Positions 47,108-56,813 are shown, counted from the first letter of the stretch. The stretch is 64,000 nucleotides of DNA from CAXBCP01 sp963977005 (GCA_963977005.1 CAXBMQ010000001.1:1-64000); one strand, 5' to 3'. The notes: a model not told the origin generated them from the letters alone. Numbers and translations: made by a program.

Positions 47108-47662
47108 ATGACCCGAATTCCCGTCCTCGACCGGGACGACATGGATGCAGAGCAGCAGGCGGTCTATGATCGCATCGTCGCCAACAACGCGCGTGTCGGC
47201 TTCGGCCCCGCTATCGGCTATGCCTATTCGGCCGGTGTCTGGCAGATACACAATTCCTCAAGCGCGCACCTGCTGGACTGCTCGCTGACCAACGCGCAGG
47301 TCCGGATCGTCTCGCTGATGACCGTCCGTTACTGGAACGCCGCCTATCCGTGGAGCGCGCAGGCCAAAACCGCGATCAAGGCCGGACTCGACCCGGCGAT
47401 TATCGAGGCGATCAACGAGGGGACGGATCCCGGTTTCGACGATCCGGCAGATGCCGCCGTCCATGCCGCCGCGCGGGAACTGCTGGCAACCGGTACGCTG
47501 TCGGACGAAGGTTTCAAAGCGGCGGAGACCACGCTCGGCTATCAGCGCCTGGTCGAGGTTGTCGGCGCGATCGGCCATTTCTGCACGACCGCAATGATGG
47601 CGAACGTGGTCGGTGTAACGCCCGCGGCAGACGCGCCGTCTCACCTGAAGAAACAATCCTGA
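47108..47662 (+). CDS. carboxymuconolactone decarboxylase family protein (third copy)
   Basis: 184 residues from ATG 47108 after GGGAGC. Helical CMD-like protein; conserved family segments include TNAQVRIVSLMTVRYWNAAY and RLVEVVGAIGHFCTTAMMANV. No CxxC. The active-site pattern is degenerate compared with the two copies at 4.6-5.8 kb. It sits between the CobW gene and a Pht5-like gene on the same strand, within a catabolic operon. Confidence 0.78.
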   Translation: MTRIPVLDRDDMDAEQQAVYDRIVANNARVGFGPAIGYAYSAGVWQIHNSSSAHLLDCSLTNAQVRIVSLMTVRYWNAAYPWSAQAKTAIKAGLDPAIIEAINEGTDPGFDDPADAAVHAAARELLATGTLSDEGFKAAETTLGYQRLVEVVGAIGHFCTTAMMANVVGVTPAADAPSHLKKQS

Positions 47663-47699
47663 TCATTCAGGACAATAACGACGAAAAACAGGGGTCAGC

Positions 47700-48689
47700 A
47701 TGAACAAGCTCAAACTCAGTATCGCATCGACCGATTACGATCATTTTCGCGATTTCCGCACCGGCGATGTCCGCGCCGAAGGGATCGACCACACATGGTC
47801 GATGCTCAGCCACCACGAGGTGTTTGCCCGCTTCACGGCCAACCGCGAATGGGATGTAGCGGAGCTGAGCTTCGCCAAGTTCTCGGCCCAGATCACCCGC
47901 GACGACTGCGATATCGTCGGTCTGCCGGTGGTGTGTTCGCGGCTGTTCCGGTTTTCCTCGTTCTACGTAAACAAGAACGCGGGAATCAAAACCGTCGAGG
48001 ACCTGAAGGGCAAACGTATCGGCTCGCCCGAATGGGCCCATTCGGCGGCCGTATACATGCGCGGCTGGATGCATAACGATTGCAGCGTCAAGCTGCCGGA
48101 CGTTCACTGGTATCAGGCGGGCGCCAATGCGCCGGGCCGCGTCGAGAAGGTGGAACTCAACCTGCCCGACGGCGTCGAGATCACCCGCGTCGCCGACAAA
48201 TCCCTGTCGGAAATGCTGGCATCCGGCGAGATCGACTGCGCGATCATCGCCCGCCCGCCGACCTGTTTCCTGGAAGGCCACCCGGATGTCGAGCGGCTCT
48301 TCCCCGACTACCTGGAAATGGAAGAAGACTACTACGCCCGCACGAAGGTGTGGCCGATCATGCATATCATCGCGATGCAGAAGCATATTCTGGACGAAAA
48401 CCCGTGGGTCGCCCGCAACCTGTTCAATGCCTTCAACGAGTCCAAGCGGCGCAGCCTTGAGCGCATGTTCGACCCTGCAGTGTCGCGCTACCCCCTGCCC
48501 TGGGTGCCGACCTATGCGCGCAAGATGCAGGAGTCCTTCGGCGAGGACCCGTTTCCGTTCGGCATCGACGAGAACCGCGCGACCTGGGAACAGATGCTGC
48601 TGTATACCTATCAGCAGGGCATTGCCCATAAACATGTCGCGCCGGAGGATATTTTTCCGAAGGGAATGATGACCAAAGTGGTCGTCTAG
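47700..48689 (+). CDS. 4,5-dihydroxyphthalate decarboxylase-like protein
   Basis: 329 residues, closer to Pht5 than the copy at 43603: WDVAELSFAKFSAQI, FRFSSFYVNKNAGIKTVEDLKGKRIGSPEW (in pieces), ANAPGRVEKVELNLPDG, LSEMLASGEIDCAIIARPP, YYARTKVWPIMHIIAM and NPWVARNLFNAFNESKRRS. Pht5 converts 4,5-dihydroxyphthalate to protocatechuate. No signal peptide precedes NKLKLSIASTDYDHF, which fits a cytoplasmic enzyme. AGGGG precedes the ATG. Followed by a class II aldolase, a family that also includes an aromatic-acid decarboxylase. Confidence 0.78.
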   Translation: MNKLKLSIASTDYDHFRDFRTGDVRAEGIDHTWSMLSHHEVFARFTANREWDVAELSFAKFSAQITRDDCDIVGLPVVCSRLFRFSSFYVNKNAGIKTVEDLKGKRIGSPEWAHSAAVYMRGWMHNDCSVKLPDVHWYQAGANAPGRVEKVELNLPDGVEITRVADKSLSEMLASGEIDCAIIARPPTCFLEGHPDVERLFPDYLEMEEDYYARTKVWPIMHIIAMQKHILDENPWVARNLFNAFNESKRRSLERMFDPAVSRYPLPWVPTYARKMQESFGEDPFPFGIDENRATWEQMLLYTYQQGIAHKHVAPEDIFPKGMMTKVVV

Positions 48690-48709
48690 AACAAAAGGAC
48701 CCGTCCGAT

Positions 48710-49393
48710 ATGAGCGAGATCGAAGACCAAAAGGAACAGATTGTGCGGTGTATCCGCATGCTGGAGCGGTCCGGCATCATGGATTACAACGGCCATGCAA
48801 GTATCCGCATCGCCGACAACCGGATGCTGATCAATATCGGGTCCTGCCAGCGGAGCCGGCTGACGGTTGACGACATCTGTACCATCGATTTCGACGGCAA
48901 CGTAATCGAGGGCAACGGCAAACCGCCGCTCGAATTCCACCTCCATGCGGGGATTTACAAGGCGCGGCCGGATGTCGATGCGGTCGTCCACTGCCATCCA
49001 AGATGGTCGACCACGTTGTCGACGGCAGGCGTTGAATACCTGCCGGTCTATGCGCAGGGCTCGCTGGTCTATCCGCTGCCGGTGCTGGATTCGCCGGATT
49101 CGATCAACAACCCGGTCATGTCGGGGCGGCTCAACGATACGCTTGGCGACCGCCCGGCGGCACTGATGAAAGCCCATGGCGCCGTCACCACGGGCAAGAC
49201 GCTGGTCGATGCCTTCGTCCTGCTGAACTATCTGGAAGAGAACGCCGAACGCCAGTACATGGCGGCACAGATCGGTACGCCTTACGCGTTCACCCCGGAC
49301 GAGCTCGCTCTCTGCCGCGAAAAACTGTGGACCCCCAGCCTGTTCCAGCGGACATGGGATCACTTCAGCGCCAAGCTGGACGAAAACCGTTGA
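48710..49393 (+). CDS. class II aldolase/adducin family protein
   Basis: 227 residues. Zinc-site residues are intact: His94 and His96 in VVHCHPRWS and His156 in KAHGAVT, with Glu75 in PLEFHLH as the acid/base. Family reactions include sugar-phosphate aldol cleavage and decarboxylation of hydroxylated aromatic diacids such as 3,4-dihydroxyphthalate. Given the Pht5-like neighbour, a decarboxylase or aldolase acting on a ring-derived acid is likelier than a sugar aldolase (inference). Overlaps the shikimate dehydrogenase gene by one base. Confidence 0.85.
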   Translation: MSEIEDQKEQIVRCIRMLERSGIMDYNGHASIRIADNRMLINIGSCQRSRLTVDDICTIDFDGNVIEGNGKPPLEFHLHAGIYKARPDVDAVVHCHPRWSTTLSTAGVEYLPVYAQGSLVYPLPVLDSPDSINNPVMSGRLNDTLGDRPAALMKAHGAVTTGKTLVDAFVLLNYLEENAERQYMAAQIGTPYAFTPDELALCREKLWTPSLFQRTWDHFSAKLDENR

Positions 49394-50235
49394 TGGAAAA
49401 ATTCCATTTGGCGGCCGTCATGGGCTGGCCGGTGATGCATTCTCTGTCGCCGCTGATGCACAATACCTGGATGGAACAGGAAGGGCTCAAGGGCACCTAC
49501 GTCCCGCTCGCCATCGAGCCCGGCACGCTCGAACCGGCGCTGCGCGCCCTGCACCCGTTGGGCTTCGCCGGGTGCAACCTGACGATTCCCCATAAACTGG
49601 ATGCGATGGATATCGTTGACGAAGTCGACGACGTCGCCAGAAAGATCGGCGCGATGAGCTGCGTCGTCGTGCGGGAAGACGGCACGTTGTTCGGGACCAA
49701 TAACGACTGGCTCGGTTTTGTCGGCAACCTCAAACAGTTTTTTCCCGATTTCAGGGCCGATGCCGGCCCCGTTGCCGTGATCGGCGCCGGCGGCGGCGGT
49801 CGGGCGGTCTGCTATGCGATGCTCGATCAGGGTGCGCCGGAAATCCGCCTGGTCAACCGGACGCCGGAAGAGCCTGCCCGGATCGCCGCCGAGTTCGGCG
49901 GCCCCATTACGCCGGTGGCGTGGGCGGACCGTCACGGCGCGCTCGAGGGCGCCGTCATGGTCGTCAATGCGACCAGTCAGGGCATGAAGGGCGAGCCGGC
50001 GCTGGAGATCGGGCTCGATAATCTGCCGGTATCGGCGCTTGCCGTTGACATCATATACACCCCGCTTGAAACGCCGTTCCTTGCGGCCGCCCGGATGCGC
50101 GGAAACCCGACGCTGAACGGGCTTGGCATGCTGCTGCATCAGGGTCCCGCCGCCTGGAAAAGGTGGTTCGGTATCGAACCCGCCATCACCGACGCGCTGC
50201 GCAAGCGCATGGAACAGGCCCTGGGTGGGAAGTAG
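49393..50235 (+). CDS. shikimate/quinate dehydrogenase family protein
   Basis: 280 residues. Substrate site SLSPLMHN (17-24), catalytic Lys68 in NLTIPHK, Asp105 in GTNNDWLGF, and NADP-binding GAGGGGRAV near residue 127. The family reduces 3-dehydroshikimate or oxidises quinate/shikimate. Location inside a catabolic operon rather than with aroK/coaE favours a quinate/shikimate catabolic or divergent role over the biosynthetic aroE, so I give no gene symbol. Its ATG overlaps the aldolase stop (TGATG). Confidence 0.85.
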   Translation: MEKFHLAAVMGWPVMHSLSPLMHNTWMEQEGLKGTYVPLAIEPGTLEPALRALHPLGFAGCNLTIPHKLDAMDIVDEVDDVARKIGAMSCVVVREDGTLFGTNNDWLGFVGNLKQFFPDFRADAGPVAVIGAGGGGRAVCYAMLDQGAPEIRLVNRTPEEPARIAAEFGGPITPVAWADRHGALEGAVMVVNATSQGMKGEPALEIGLDNLPVSALAVDIIYTPLETPFLAAARMRGNPTLNGLGMLLHQGPAAWKRWFGIEPAITDALRKRMEQALGGK

Positions 50236-50261
50236 GACACGGTTTTGACGGAGTCCGGGAA

Positions 50262-50939
50262 ATGACGGATGGCGTGACGGCGGGCGGCCCGCTCAAACCG
50301 GCGGCACCGCGGGCATGGCTGTGGGTGGAATTTTCTGTTCTGTTCCTGATCGTCCCGATCGCCCATGTGATGTTTTTCGACACGTTCGGGCCGTTCGCTC
50401 CGCTCGCCGCCGTGTTCGTCACGGCCGCCGTTCTGCTCGGCCTGACGCCCGGTTTCCGGTGGCGCGAAATCATCGATTGCCGGGGACTGACCGGTCATAT
50501 CCCGATGATCGTCATCCTGATCGCATTGTGTACCGCGGTCACGTTCGGGCTCACGCTGCTGATGGTACCCGGCCGGTTTCTCAGCTTTCCGCGCGACAGT
50601 TTCGATCGTTATCTGATTGTCATCGCGCTTTATCCGTTTCTGTCGGTGCTGGGACAGGAACTTGCCTACCGGCTGCTGTTCTACCGGCGTTACGGCACAC
50701 TGTTTTCGAACCGGGTCGCCGGTATCCTCGCAAGTGCCGCAATATATGCACTGGCGCATGCGTTCTACATGAACTGGGTCGCTGTCATCCTGTCCTTTGC
50801 CGGCGGTATCTTTTTCGCCTGGGCATACACACACACCCGGTCATTCATGCTGGTCTGGATTTTGCACAGCCTGGCCGGACAGGTCCTATTCACATCCGGG
50901 CTCGGTGTCTTTTTCTATCACGGCGTGATCCCGGGATAG
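50262..50939 (+). CDS. CPBP-family intramembrane metalloprotease-like protein
   Basis: 225 residues with about seven hydrophobic helices. CPBP motifs are recognisable: GQELAYRLLFYRRY (motif 1, first Glu of the usual EExxxR replaced by Gln), ALAHAFYMN (motif 2 His) and WILHSLAG (motif 3 His). The family includes Rce1-like proteases and bacteriocin self-immunity proteins. The Gln variant is known in family members; activity is uncertain. It is between the shikimate dehydrogenase and hydantoinase genes, without evident functional link. Confidence 0.78.
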   Translation: MTDGVTAGGPLKPAAPRAWLWVEFSVLFLIVPIAHVMFFDTFGPFAPLAAVFVTAAVLLGLTPGFRWREIIDCRGLTGHIPMIVILIALCTAVTFGLTLLMVPGRFLSFPRDSFDRYLIVIALYPFLSVLGQELAYRLLFYRRYGTLFSNRVAGILASAAIYALAHAFYMNWVAVILSFAGGIFFAWAYTHTRSFMLVWILHSLAGQVLFTSGLGVFFYHGVIPG

Positions 50940-51011
50940 GCGACGGCCTTAACGACGCCAATGCAAACCGCTATCATCGTTTCTTCGACTTGACCGGGAT
51001 ACAGGGAACGG

Positions 51012-53090
51012 ATGACAAACGCACATCTTGCGGCGGATATCGGCGGGACGTTTACCGATATCGCGGTAACGCATCGCGGCGCACTTTTCACCTGCAAGGT
51101 ACCGACCGTTCCCGACGCGCCGGAAGAAGGCATTTTCCGCGGCGTCCGGCAGGCAATGGCCGATACAGGTCTGACACCGGCGGATTTCAGCCTGATCGTC
51201 CACGGCACAACGCTCGCGACCAACGCACTGATTGAACGCAAGGGCGCCAAAACCGCGATGCTGGTCACCGACGGGTTTCGCGATGCCGTCGAGATGGCCT
51301 ACGAAAACCGGTTCGAGCAATACGATATTTTCATGGACAAGCCGCCGCCGCTGGTCCCGCGCGAATTCCGCTACGGCGTACCGGAACGCGTGGACGCGAA
51401 GGGCAACGTGCTTGTCCCGCTCGACGAAAATGCCGTCGCGGGTCTGATAGAGTCTCTACGCCGGCACAGGATCGAGGCCGTCGCCATCGGCCTGATGCAT
51501 TCCTATGCCGCGCCCGCACATGAGCGCCGGCTGGCCGATATTCTGGCGCACGACATGCCGGATGTCCTGGTCTCGCTGTCGAGCGAAGTATCGCCCGAGA
51601 TCAGGGAATACGAACGCTGGTCGACGACCGCCGCCAATGCCTATGTGCAGCCGCTGATGTCCAGATACCTCGGCCGGCTGTCCGACAAACTTGCAGAGAT
51701 GGGCTTTACCTGCCCGCTCCGCCTGATGACGTCGGGCGGCGGGCTGGCATCGCTGGACACGGCCCGGCGATTTCCGATCCGGCTGGTGGAATCCGGCCCC
51801 GCCGGCGGCGCAATCCTGGCCGCACGCGTCGCCCGCGAATGCGGCCTGGACCGCGTTCTGTCTTTCGATATGGGGGGCACGACGGCAAAGATCTGTCTGA
51901 TCGATGACGGCGCGCCGCAGCAATCGCGCAGCTTCGAGGTTGCCCGGCAATACCGGTTCCTCAAAGGCAGCGGGCTGCCGCTGCGCATCCCGGTGATCGA
52001 GATGGTCGAAATCGGCGCCGGCGGCGGCTCCATCGCCCGTGTCGACACGCTGTCGCGTATTCACGTCGGACCGGAAAGCGCCGGCGCAGTCCCGGGTCCG
52101 GCCTGTTACGGACAGGGCGGCGATGCCCCGACGGTCACCGATGCGAACGTGACGCTGGGGCGGATCGATCCGGATAATTTCGCCGGCGGCACCATGAAGC
52201 TCGACGCGGCGCTGTCCGCCGGAGCGATAGATGCCGCCGTGGGAAAGCAGCTTTCCCTGTCTACCCTCGCCGCGGCGTTCGGCATTTCCGAAGTGGTCGA
52301 AGAGAACATGGCCAATGCCGCCCGCGTCCACGCCGTCGAACGCGGCAAGGAAATCCGCGACCGGACGCTGGTGGCCTTCGGTGGCGGCGCCGCGCTCCAT
52401 GCCGCGCGGCTGGCCCGCAAGCTGAATATCGACGAGGTGATCGTGCCGGTCGCCGCCGGGGTAGGGTCGGCCGTCGGATTCCTGCAGGCGCCCGTCGCCT
52501 ACGAGGTCGTGCGCAGCCGCTACGCGCTGCTGGACGCGACGTTCGACGCCGACGGGCTGAATACACTGTATGCAGAAATGCGCGCCGAGGCCGAACAGAT
52601 CATTGCCGAGGCGGCACCGGGCGCCGTCCTGATAGAGACCCGTACGGCCGATATGCGTTATCACGGTCAAGGACACGAAATCGCCGTGGACCTGCCGGCC
52701 GGGCCTTATGACAAATCCCTCCGCGACACCCTGTCCGGACTGTTCGAGACCGCCTATGCCGCAACCTATTCCCGGCGCATTCCAGGGCTCGAGGTCGAAG
52801 TCATGAACTGGACACTGCGGTTGTCGGCGATTGTCGACGATCCTGCGCCCTGCCCGCCAATGCCGGACGGTTCGGTGCCGGAGCCGGCCGGAACGCGCGA
52901 ACTGTTCGACCCCGAGGCCGGCATATTATCCACGGCGCCGGTCTATCGCCGCGACGCGCTCGCCCCCGGTTCCACGATCACCGGACCCGCGATTATCGCC
53001 GAGGATGAAACAACGACCGTCGTGCTGACGGGCTTTACCGCCCGGTTGAACGCGGTCGGTTATATTGTGTTGCAATGGGAGGGTTCATGA
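51012..53090 (+). CDS. hydantoinase/oxoprolinase family protein, subunit A (HyuA)
   Basis: 692 residues, ASKHA-type ATPase fold. ADIGGTFTDIAV is the N-terminal phosphate loop, then HGTTLATNALIERKGAKT and a second ATP motif DMGGTTAKICLIDDG; EIGAGGGSIA and GAVPGPACYGQGGDAPTVTDAN are family hallmarks. Such subunits ATP-dependently open 5-oxoproline, N-methylhydantoin or similar rings, or form part of acetone-carboxylase-like complexes. Couples to subunit B through an ATGA overlap. Confidence 0.9.
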   Translation: MTNAHLAADIGGTFTDIAVTHRGALFTCKVPTVPDAPEEGIFRGVRQAMADTGLTPADFSLIVHGTTLATNALIERKGAKTAMLVTDGFRDAVEMAYENRFEQYDIFMDKPPPLVPREFRYGVPERVDAKGNVLVPLDENAVAGLIESLRRHRIEAVAIGLMHSYAAPAHERRLADILAHDMPDVLVSLSSEVSPEIREYERWSTTAANAYVQPLMSRYLGRLSDKLAEMGFTCPLRLMTSGGGLASLDTARRFPIRLVESGPAGGAILAARVARECGLDRVLSFDMGGTTAKICLIDDGAPQQSRSFEVARQYRFLKGSGLPLRIPVIEMVEIGAGGGSIARVDTLSRIHVGPESAGAVPGPACYGQGGDAPTVTDANVTLGRIDPDNFAGGTMKLDAALSAGAIDAAVGKQLSLSTLAAAFGISEVVEENMANAARVHAVERGKEIRDRTLVAFGGGAALHAARLARKLNIDEVIVPVAAGVGSAVGFLQAPVAYEVVRSRYALLDATFDADGLNTLYAEMRAEAEQIIAEAAPGAVLIETRTADMRYHGQGHEIAVDLPAGPYDKSLRDTLSGLFETAYAATYSRRIPGLEVEVMNWTLRLSAIVDDPAPCPPMPDGSVPEPAGTRELFDPEAGILSTAPVYRRDALAPGSTITGPAIIAEDETTTVVLTGFTARLNAVGYIVLQWEGS

Positions 53091-54820
53091 CCGATCCGGT
53101 GAACGATCCGCTGTCGCCGATCCGCCTGCAGATCATGTGGGACCGGCTGATTGCGGTCGTCGAGGAACAGGCCCTGACGCTGATCCGGACCGGGTTCTCG
53201 ACATCGACCCGGGAAGCCGGCGATCTGTCGGCCGGCATATTCGATACAAGCGGCGATATGCTGGCCCAGGCCGTAACCGGCACACCGGGGCACGTGAATT
53301 CGATGGCCCGCTCCGTCCGCCATTTTCTCGAACGGTTTCCCGTCGACGAGATGGCTGACGGCGACGTCTTTCTGACCAACGATCCGTGGAAGGGGACCGG
53401 CCATCTGCACGATTTCACCTTTCTGACGCCGTGCTTTCGTAACGGCGCGCTGGTCGCCCTGTTCGCCAGTACCTGCCACGTAGTCGATATCGGCGGGCGC
53501 GGCATGACGTCGGACGGCCGAACGATTTACGAAGAAGGGCTCTATATCCCGCTGATGCGGTTTGCCCATGCCGGAAAAATCGATCAGGCCGTGATCGACA
53601 TCGTGACCGCGAATGTCCGCGAACCGGTGCAGGTCGTCGGCGACCTGCATTCGCTCGCGACGTGCAACGATCTCGCCTGCCGCCGCCTGCGCGAAATGAT
53701 GGACGAGTTCGCCATCGCCGATCTCGACCGTCTGGGCAGCCATATTCTGGATCGTTCCCGCACGGCGGCGCTTGACGCCATCCGCAAACTTCCCGAGGGC
53801 GTGTACCGTCATCGGATGCGCATCGACGGGCTGGAAGAACCGGTCGACCTGGTCGCCGAAATGACCATCGGCGCCGACGGTATCGATGTCGATTTCACCG
53901 GATCGTCGGGTATATCGTCCTACGGTATCAACGTGCCGCTTTGCTACACGGAGGCCTATGCGACATTCGGGGTCAAGTGCATCGTCGCCCCCGACGTGCC
54001 CAATAATGCGGGCTCGCTGGCAACGATCCGCATCACGGCGCCGAAAGGCTCGATCCTCAACGCCGAACACCCGGCACCGGTCGCCGTTCGACACGTAACC
54101 GGCCAGATGCTGCCCGACGTCGTATTCGGCTGCCTGCATGAGGCGCTGGGCGAGGCCGTTCCGGCAGAAGGCACGTCATGTCTGTGGAATCTGTATGCCT
54201 ATGGCGGGCCCGGACGCGTCGACGCGGATCCGGCGCTGCTCGCCAATGCCCAGCCGTTTACCGTGCTCAGTTTCCACTCGGGCGGCACGGGCGCGCGCCC
54301 CGGCAAGGACGGCCTGTCCGCAACCGCATTCCCGAGCGGGGTACGCAATGTGCCCGTCGAGGTCACCGAGGCGATATCCCCGCTGATCGTCTGGCGCAAG
54401 GAATACCGACAGGATTCCGGCGGGGCCGGCGCCTATCGCGGCGGCCTGGGCCAGGTGATGGAGCTGAGCCTGCTTGAAGACGCGCCCTTTGCGTTCAGCG
54501 CCCTGTTCGACCGGATCGAGCATCCGCCGCGTGGCCGGGCCGGCGGGATCGACGGTGCGGGCGGCACGATCGGTCTGAAATCCGGCGCGGCGCTCAGTGG
54601 CAAGGGTACACAGACTATTCCCAGCGGCGAGCGCGTGGTGATCGAAATGCCTGGTGGTGGCGGGCTGGGAGATGCAAGAACACGCGACCCCGCACGGGTC
54701 GCCGCGGACGCCCGTGCGGGTCTTATTTCGACGGAGGCGGCGCGTGACCTGTATGGCATCGCGCTGACGCCGGAGGGCAACATCGACGCCGCCGCCACCG
54801 AACAGCTGCGCAATGCTTAA
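53087..54820 (+). CDS. hydantoinase/oxoprolinase family protein, subunit B (HyuB)
   Basis: 577 residues. Typical N terminus DPLSPIRLQIMWDRLIAVVEEQ, then ATSTREAGDLSAG-type region (here STSTREAGDLSAGIFD), GHVNSM, FLTNDPWKGTGHLHDFT with the conserved NDP, and DIGGRGMTSDGRTIYEEG. Forms the hydrolase complex with the upstream subunit. ATG 53087 follows GGGAGG and overlaps the subunit A stop. The specific substrate is not deducible; nearby LLM oxidoreductases hint at N-heterocycle degradation. Confidence 0.9.
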   Translation: MTDPVNDPLSPIRLQIMWDRLIAVVEEQALTLIRTGFSTSTREAGDLSAGIFDTSGDMLAQAVTGTPGHVNSMARSVRHFLERFPVDEMADGDVFLTNDPWKGTGHLHDFTFLTPCFRNGALVALFASTCHVVDIGGRGMTSDGRTIYEEGLYIPLMRFAHAGKIDQAVIDIVTANVREPVQVVGDLHSLATCNDLACRRLREMMDEFAIADLDRLGSHILDRSRTAALDAIRKLPEGVYRHRMRIDGLEEPVDLVAEMTIGADGIDVDFTGSSGISSYGINVPLCYTEAYATFGVKCIVAPDVPNNAGSLATIRITAPKGSILNAEHPAPVAVRHVTGQMLPDVVFGCLHEALGEAVPAEGTSCLWNLYAYGGPGRVDADPALLANAQPFTVLSFHSGGTGARPGKDGLSATAFPSGVRNVPVEVTEAISPLIVWRKEYRQDSGGAGAYRGGLGQVMELSLLEDAPFAFSALFDRIEHPPRGRAGGIDGAGGTIGLKSGAALSGKGTQTIPSGERVVIEMPGGGGLGDARTRDPARVAADARAGLISTEAARDLYGIALTPEGNIDAAATEQLRNA

Positions 54821-54843
54821 CCGAGACCCAAAAGGAGTTCCCC

Positions 54844-55851
54844 ATGCGCGTTAGCGCCGGATTGCCGACCGGAATGGAAGGCCTGACCTACCCGATACCG
54901 TTTTCCGACCCGGAGGCGGTGATCCGCATCGCGCAGCATGCCGAAAAGCTGGGCTATCATTCGGTCTGGGGCAACGATCACATGACCACGCAGAACTATG
55001 TGCGCGCCGAATTCGAGACGCCGCCACGCTTCTGGGAACCGCTGGTCACCTATGCATTCGTTGCCGCCGAAACCACGACGCTGCGGTTCGGTACCGGCAT
55101 TCTGGTGCTGCCCATGCGGCACGACATCGTGGTCACCGCCAAGCAGCTTTGCACACTCGACCATTTTTCCGGCGGGCGGCTGGAAATCGGCGTGGGCATC
55201 GGCGCCTATCGCGAAGAATTCCTGGCGCTTCAGCCGGGCACGAAGACACCTCGCGGCAAGATCGTTGATGAAGGCATTCCGGCACTGCAGGCGCTGCTGA
55301 CCGACCGGGTCGCGAGCTTCGAGGGCGATTATTACGCCTATAACGATGTGGAACTTTATCCGAAGCCGAAACAGGACCACGTGCCGTTCTATATCGGCGG
55401 CAACAACGCCAACAATCTGAGCCGGGTGGCAAAATGGGGCGACGGCTGGCTGCCTGCCGCCATCCACATCGATCAGGTACGCGACAGCGTTGCGTCGCTG
55501 CGAGACCTGACCGAAGCCGCCGGCCGTGATTTCAGCAAGATCGAAGTCGCACCGCAATATATCGTCCATATCGGCAAGACCCGCGAGGCCGCGATCGAAA
55601 GCTTCGGCAGGACCCAGATGTGCGCGCACCTGACATCACTGCGCCAGTCCACCCTGAAGGGCCAGGGCGCGCTGGGGCATGAAGACATCAACCTGATCGG
55701 TACGGTCGACGATGTGGTGGAACGGGCAAACCGGCTGGGCGAGGCCGGCGTCACCCATCTGCTCGGGCTGTATTTCGCCGCCAACGACATAACCGAACTG
55801 CTCGACCAGATGCAGGTCTTCGCCGAAGAGGTCGTCCCCCGGCTGGATTAA
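54844..55851 (+). CDS. LLM-class flavin-dependent oxidoreductase
   Basis: 335 residues, luciferase-like TIM barrel (F420- or FMN-dependent). Segments: AEKLGYHSVWGNDHM, TLRFGTGILVLPMRHDIV, TLDHFSGGRLEIGVGIGAYREEF and VPFYIGGNNANNLSRVAKWGDGW. AAGGAG precedes the ATG, 23 bases after the hydantoinase B stop, so it belongs to that operon. Convergent with another LLM gene; stops overlap by four bases. Confidence 0.87.
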   Translation: MRVSAGLPTGMEGLTYPIPFSDPEAVIRIAQHAEKLGYHSVWGNDHMTTQNYVRAEFETPPRFWEPLVTYAFVAAETTTLRFGTGILVLPMRHDIVVTAKQLCTLDHFSGGRLEIGVGIGAYREEFLALQPGTKTPRGKIVDEGIPALQALLTDRVASFEGDYYAYNDVELYPKPKQDHVPFYIGGNNANNLSRVAKWGDGWLPAAIHIDQVRDSVASLRDLTEAAGRDFSKIEVAPQYIVHIGKTREAAIESFGRTQMCAHLTSLRQSTLKGQGALGHEDINLIGTVDDVVERANRLGEAGVTHLLGLYFAANDITELLDQMQVFAEEVVPRLD

Positions 55852-56813
55852 CTCCGCGCCGCTATTTCAGAGAGCGCGGCGGAAATTTCGGCGGGCTCGG
55901 TGATTCCGCTGACGATCACGTGATCGAGTCCGGCGCGACGATATTCGCCGAGCCGTTCCCGAACATGCACCGGATCGCCGCAGGCCGCATGACGCGCCAC
56001 GACGTCGTCGCTGACAAGCCGGTCGACCCCGGGCCAGTCTTCCGCCGCATAGGCCGCGCGGAGCGCCGCCTGGTCCAGCGTTGCGCCGCCCATCGCCACG
56101 TTCTGCGCATGGTGTCCGCCGCGCAGAATAAAGCCGAGCGTCCGGCGGAGGACATCCGCACCGGCCTTGCCGTCCTGGTCTATACCGGTATAGACGATCC
56201 CCGCATTCATCACCTTCCGGCCCTGTGCGCCCCCGGCGACCCGCGCGAGACAGCTCTCGACGAAGGGCGCCGACGTGGCGCCCGAGATAATCACCCCGTC
56301 GGCATCGCTGCCGGCCAGGGCGAGCATCTTCGGCCCGGACGCCGCCAGGATAATAGGAACGTTGCTCGGGGCATTCACGAGACGGCGCTGGGTGACGGTA
56401 AAGACATCGCCGCGATGATCGATCGTCTCCCCGGCGAATAACGCGCGGCAGACAGCGATCGCTTCGCGCAGGGTCGCCAGCGGGCGCGGGCGCGTAATGC
56501 CCGCCGCATCCTGATCGCCCGGCGCGCCGACACCGAGACACAACACCACCCTGCCGGGATACAGCTCATCCAGCGTCGCCGCCCCCATCGCCGCATGAAC
56601 CGGGTGCATGGCATAGGGACTGACCGCCATCAGCGCCACCTTCAGGGTCCGGGTCGCCGCCAGGGCGGCCGCGCCCAGCGCGACCGGATCGCGCAGAAAC
56701 AGGTGCGTCGCAATCCACAGCGTATCGACCCCGCCGGCCTCGGCGGCGCGCGCCTGCGCAGCGATGTCGGCCGCGGGCGTAAACCCGTCAATGGCGAGCC
56801 CCAGTTCAGACAT
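55848..56813 (-). CDS. LLM-class flavin-dependent oxidoreductase (short form)
   Basis: 321 residues. Luciferase-like features: IAAQARAAEAGGVDTLWIATH, ATLDELYPGRVVLCLGVGAP, NVPIILAASGPKMLALAGSDADG. Resembles the F420-dependent methylenetetrahydromethanopterin-reductase-like branch. The start at 56813 overlaps the end of the threonine-synthase-like gene by eight bases, so the two are coupled. Only distantly similar to the LLM proteins at 36517 and 54844. Confidence 0.83.
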   Translation of the reverse strand: MSELGLAIDGFTPAADIAAQARAAEAGGVDTLWIATHLFLRDPVALGAAALAATRTLKVALMAVSPYAMHPVHAAMGAATLDELYPGRVVLCLGVGAPGDQDAAGITRPRPLATLREAIAVCRALFAGETIDHRGDVFTVTQRRLVNAPSNVPIILAASGPKMLALAGSDADGVIISGATSAPFVESCLARVAGGAQGRKVMNAGIVYTGIDQDGKAGADVLRRTLGFILRGGHHAQNVAMGGATLDQAALRAAYAAEDWPGVDRLVSDDVVARHAACGDPVHVRERLGEYRRAGLDHVIVSGITEPAEISAALSEIAARS

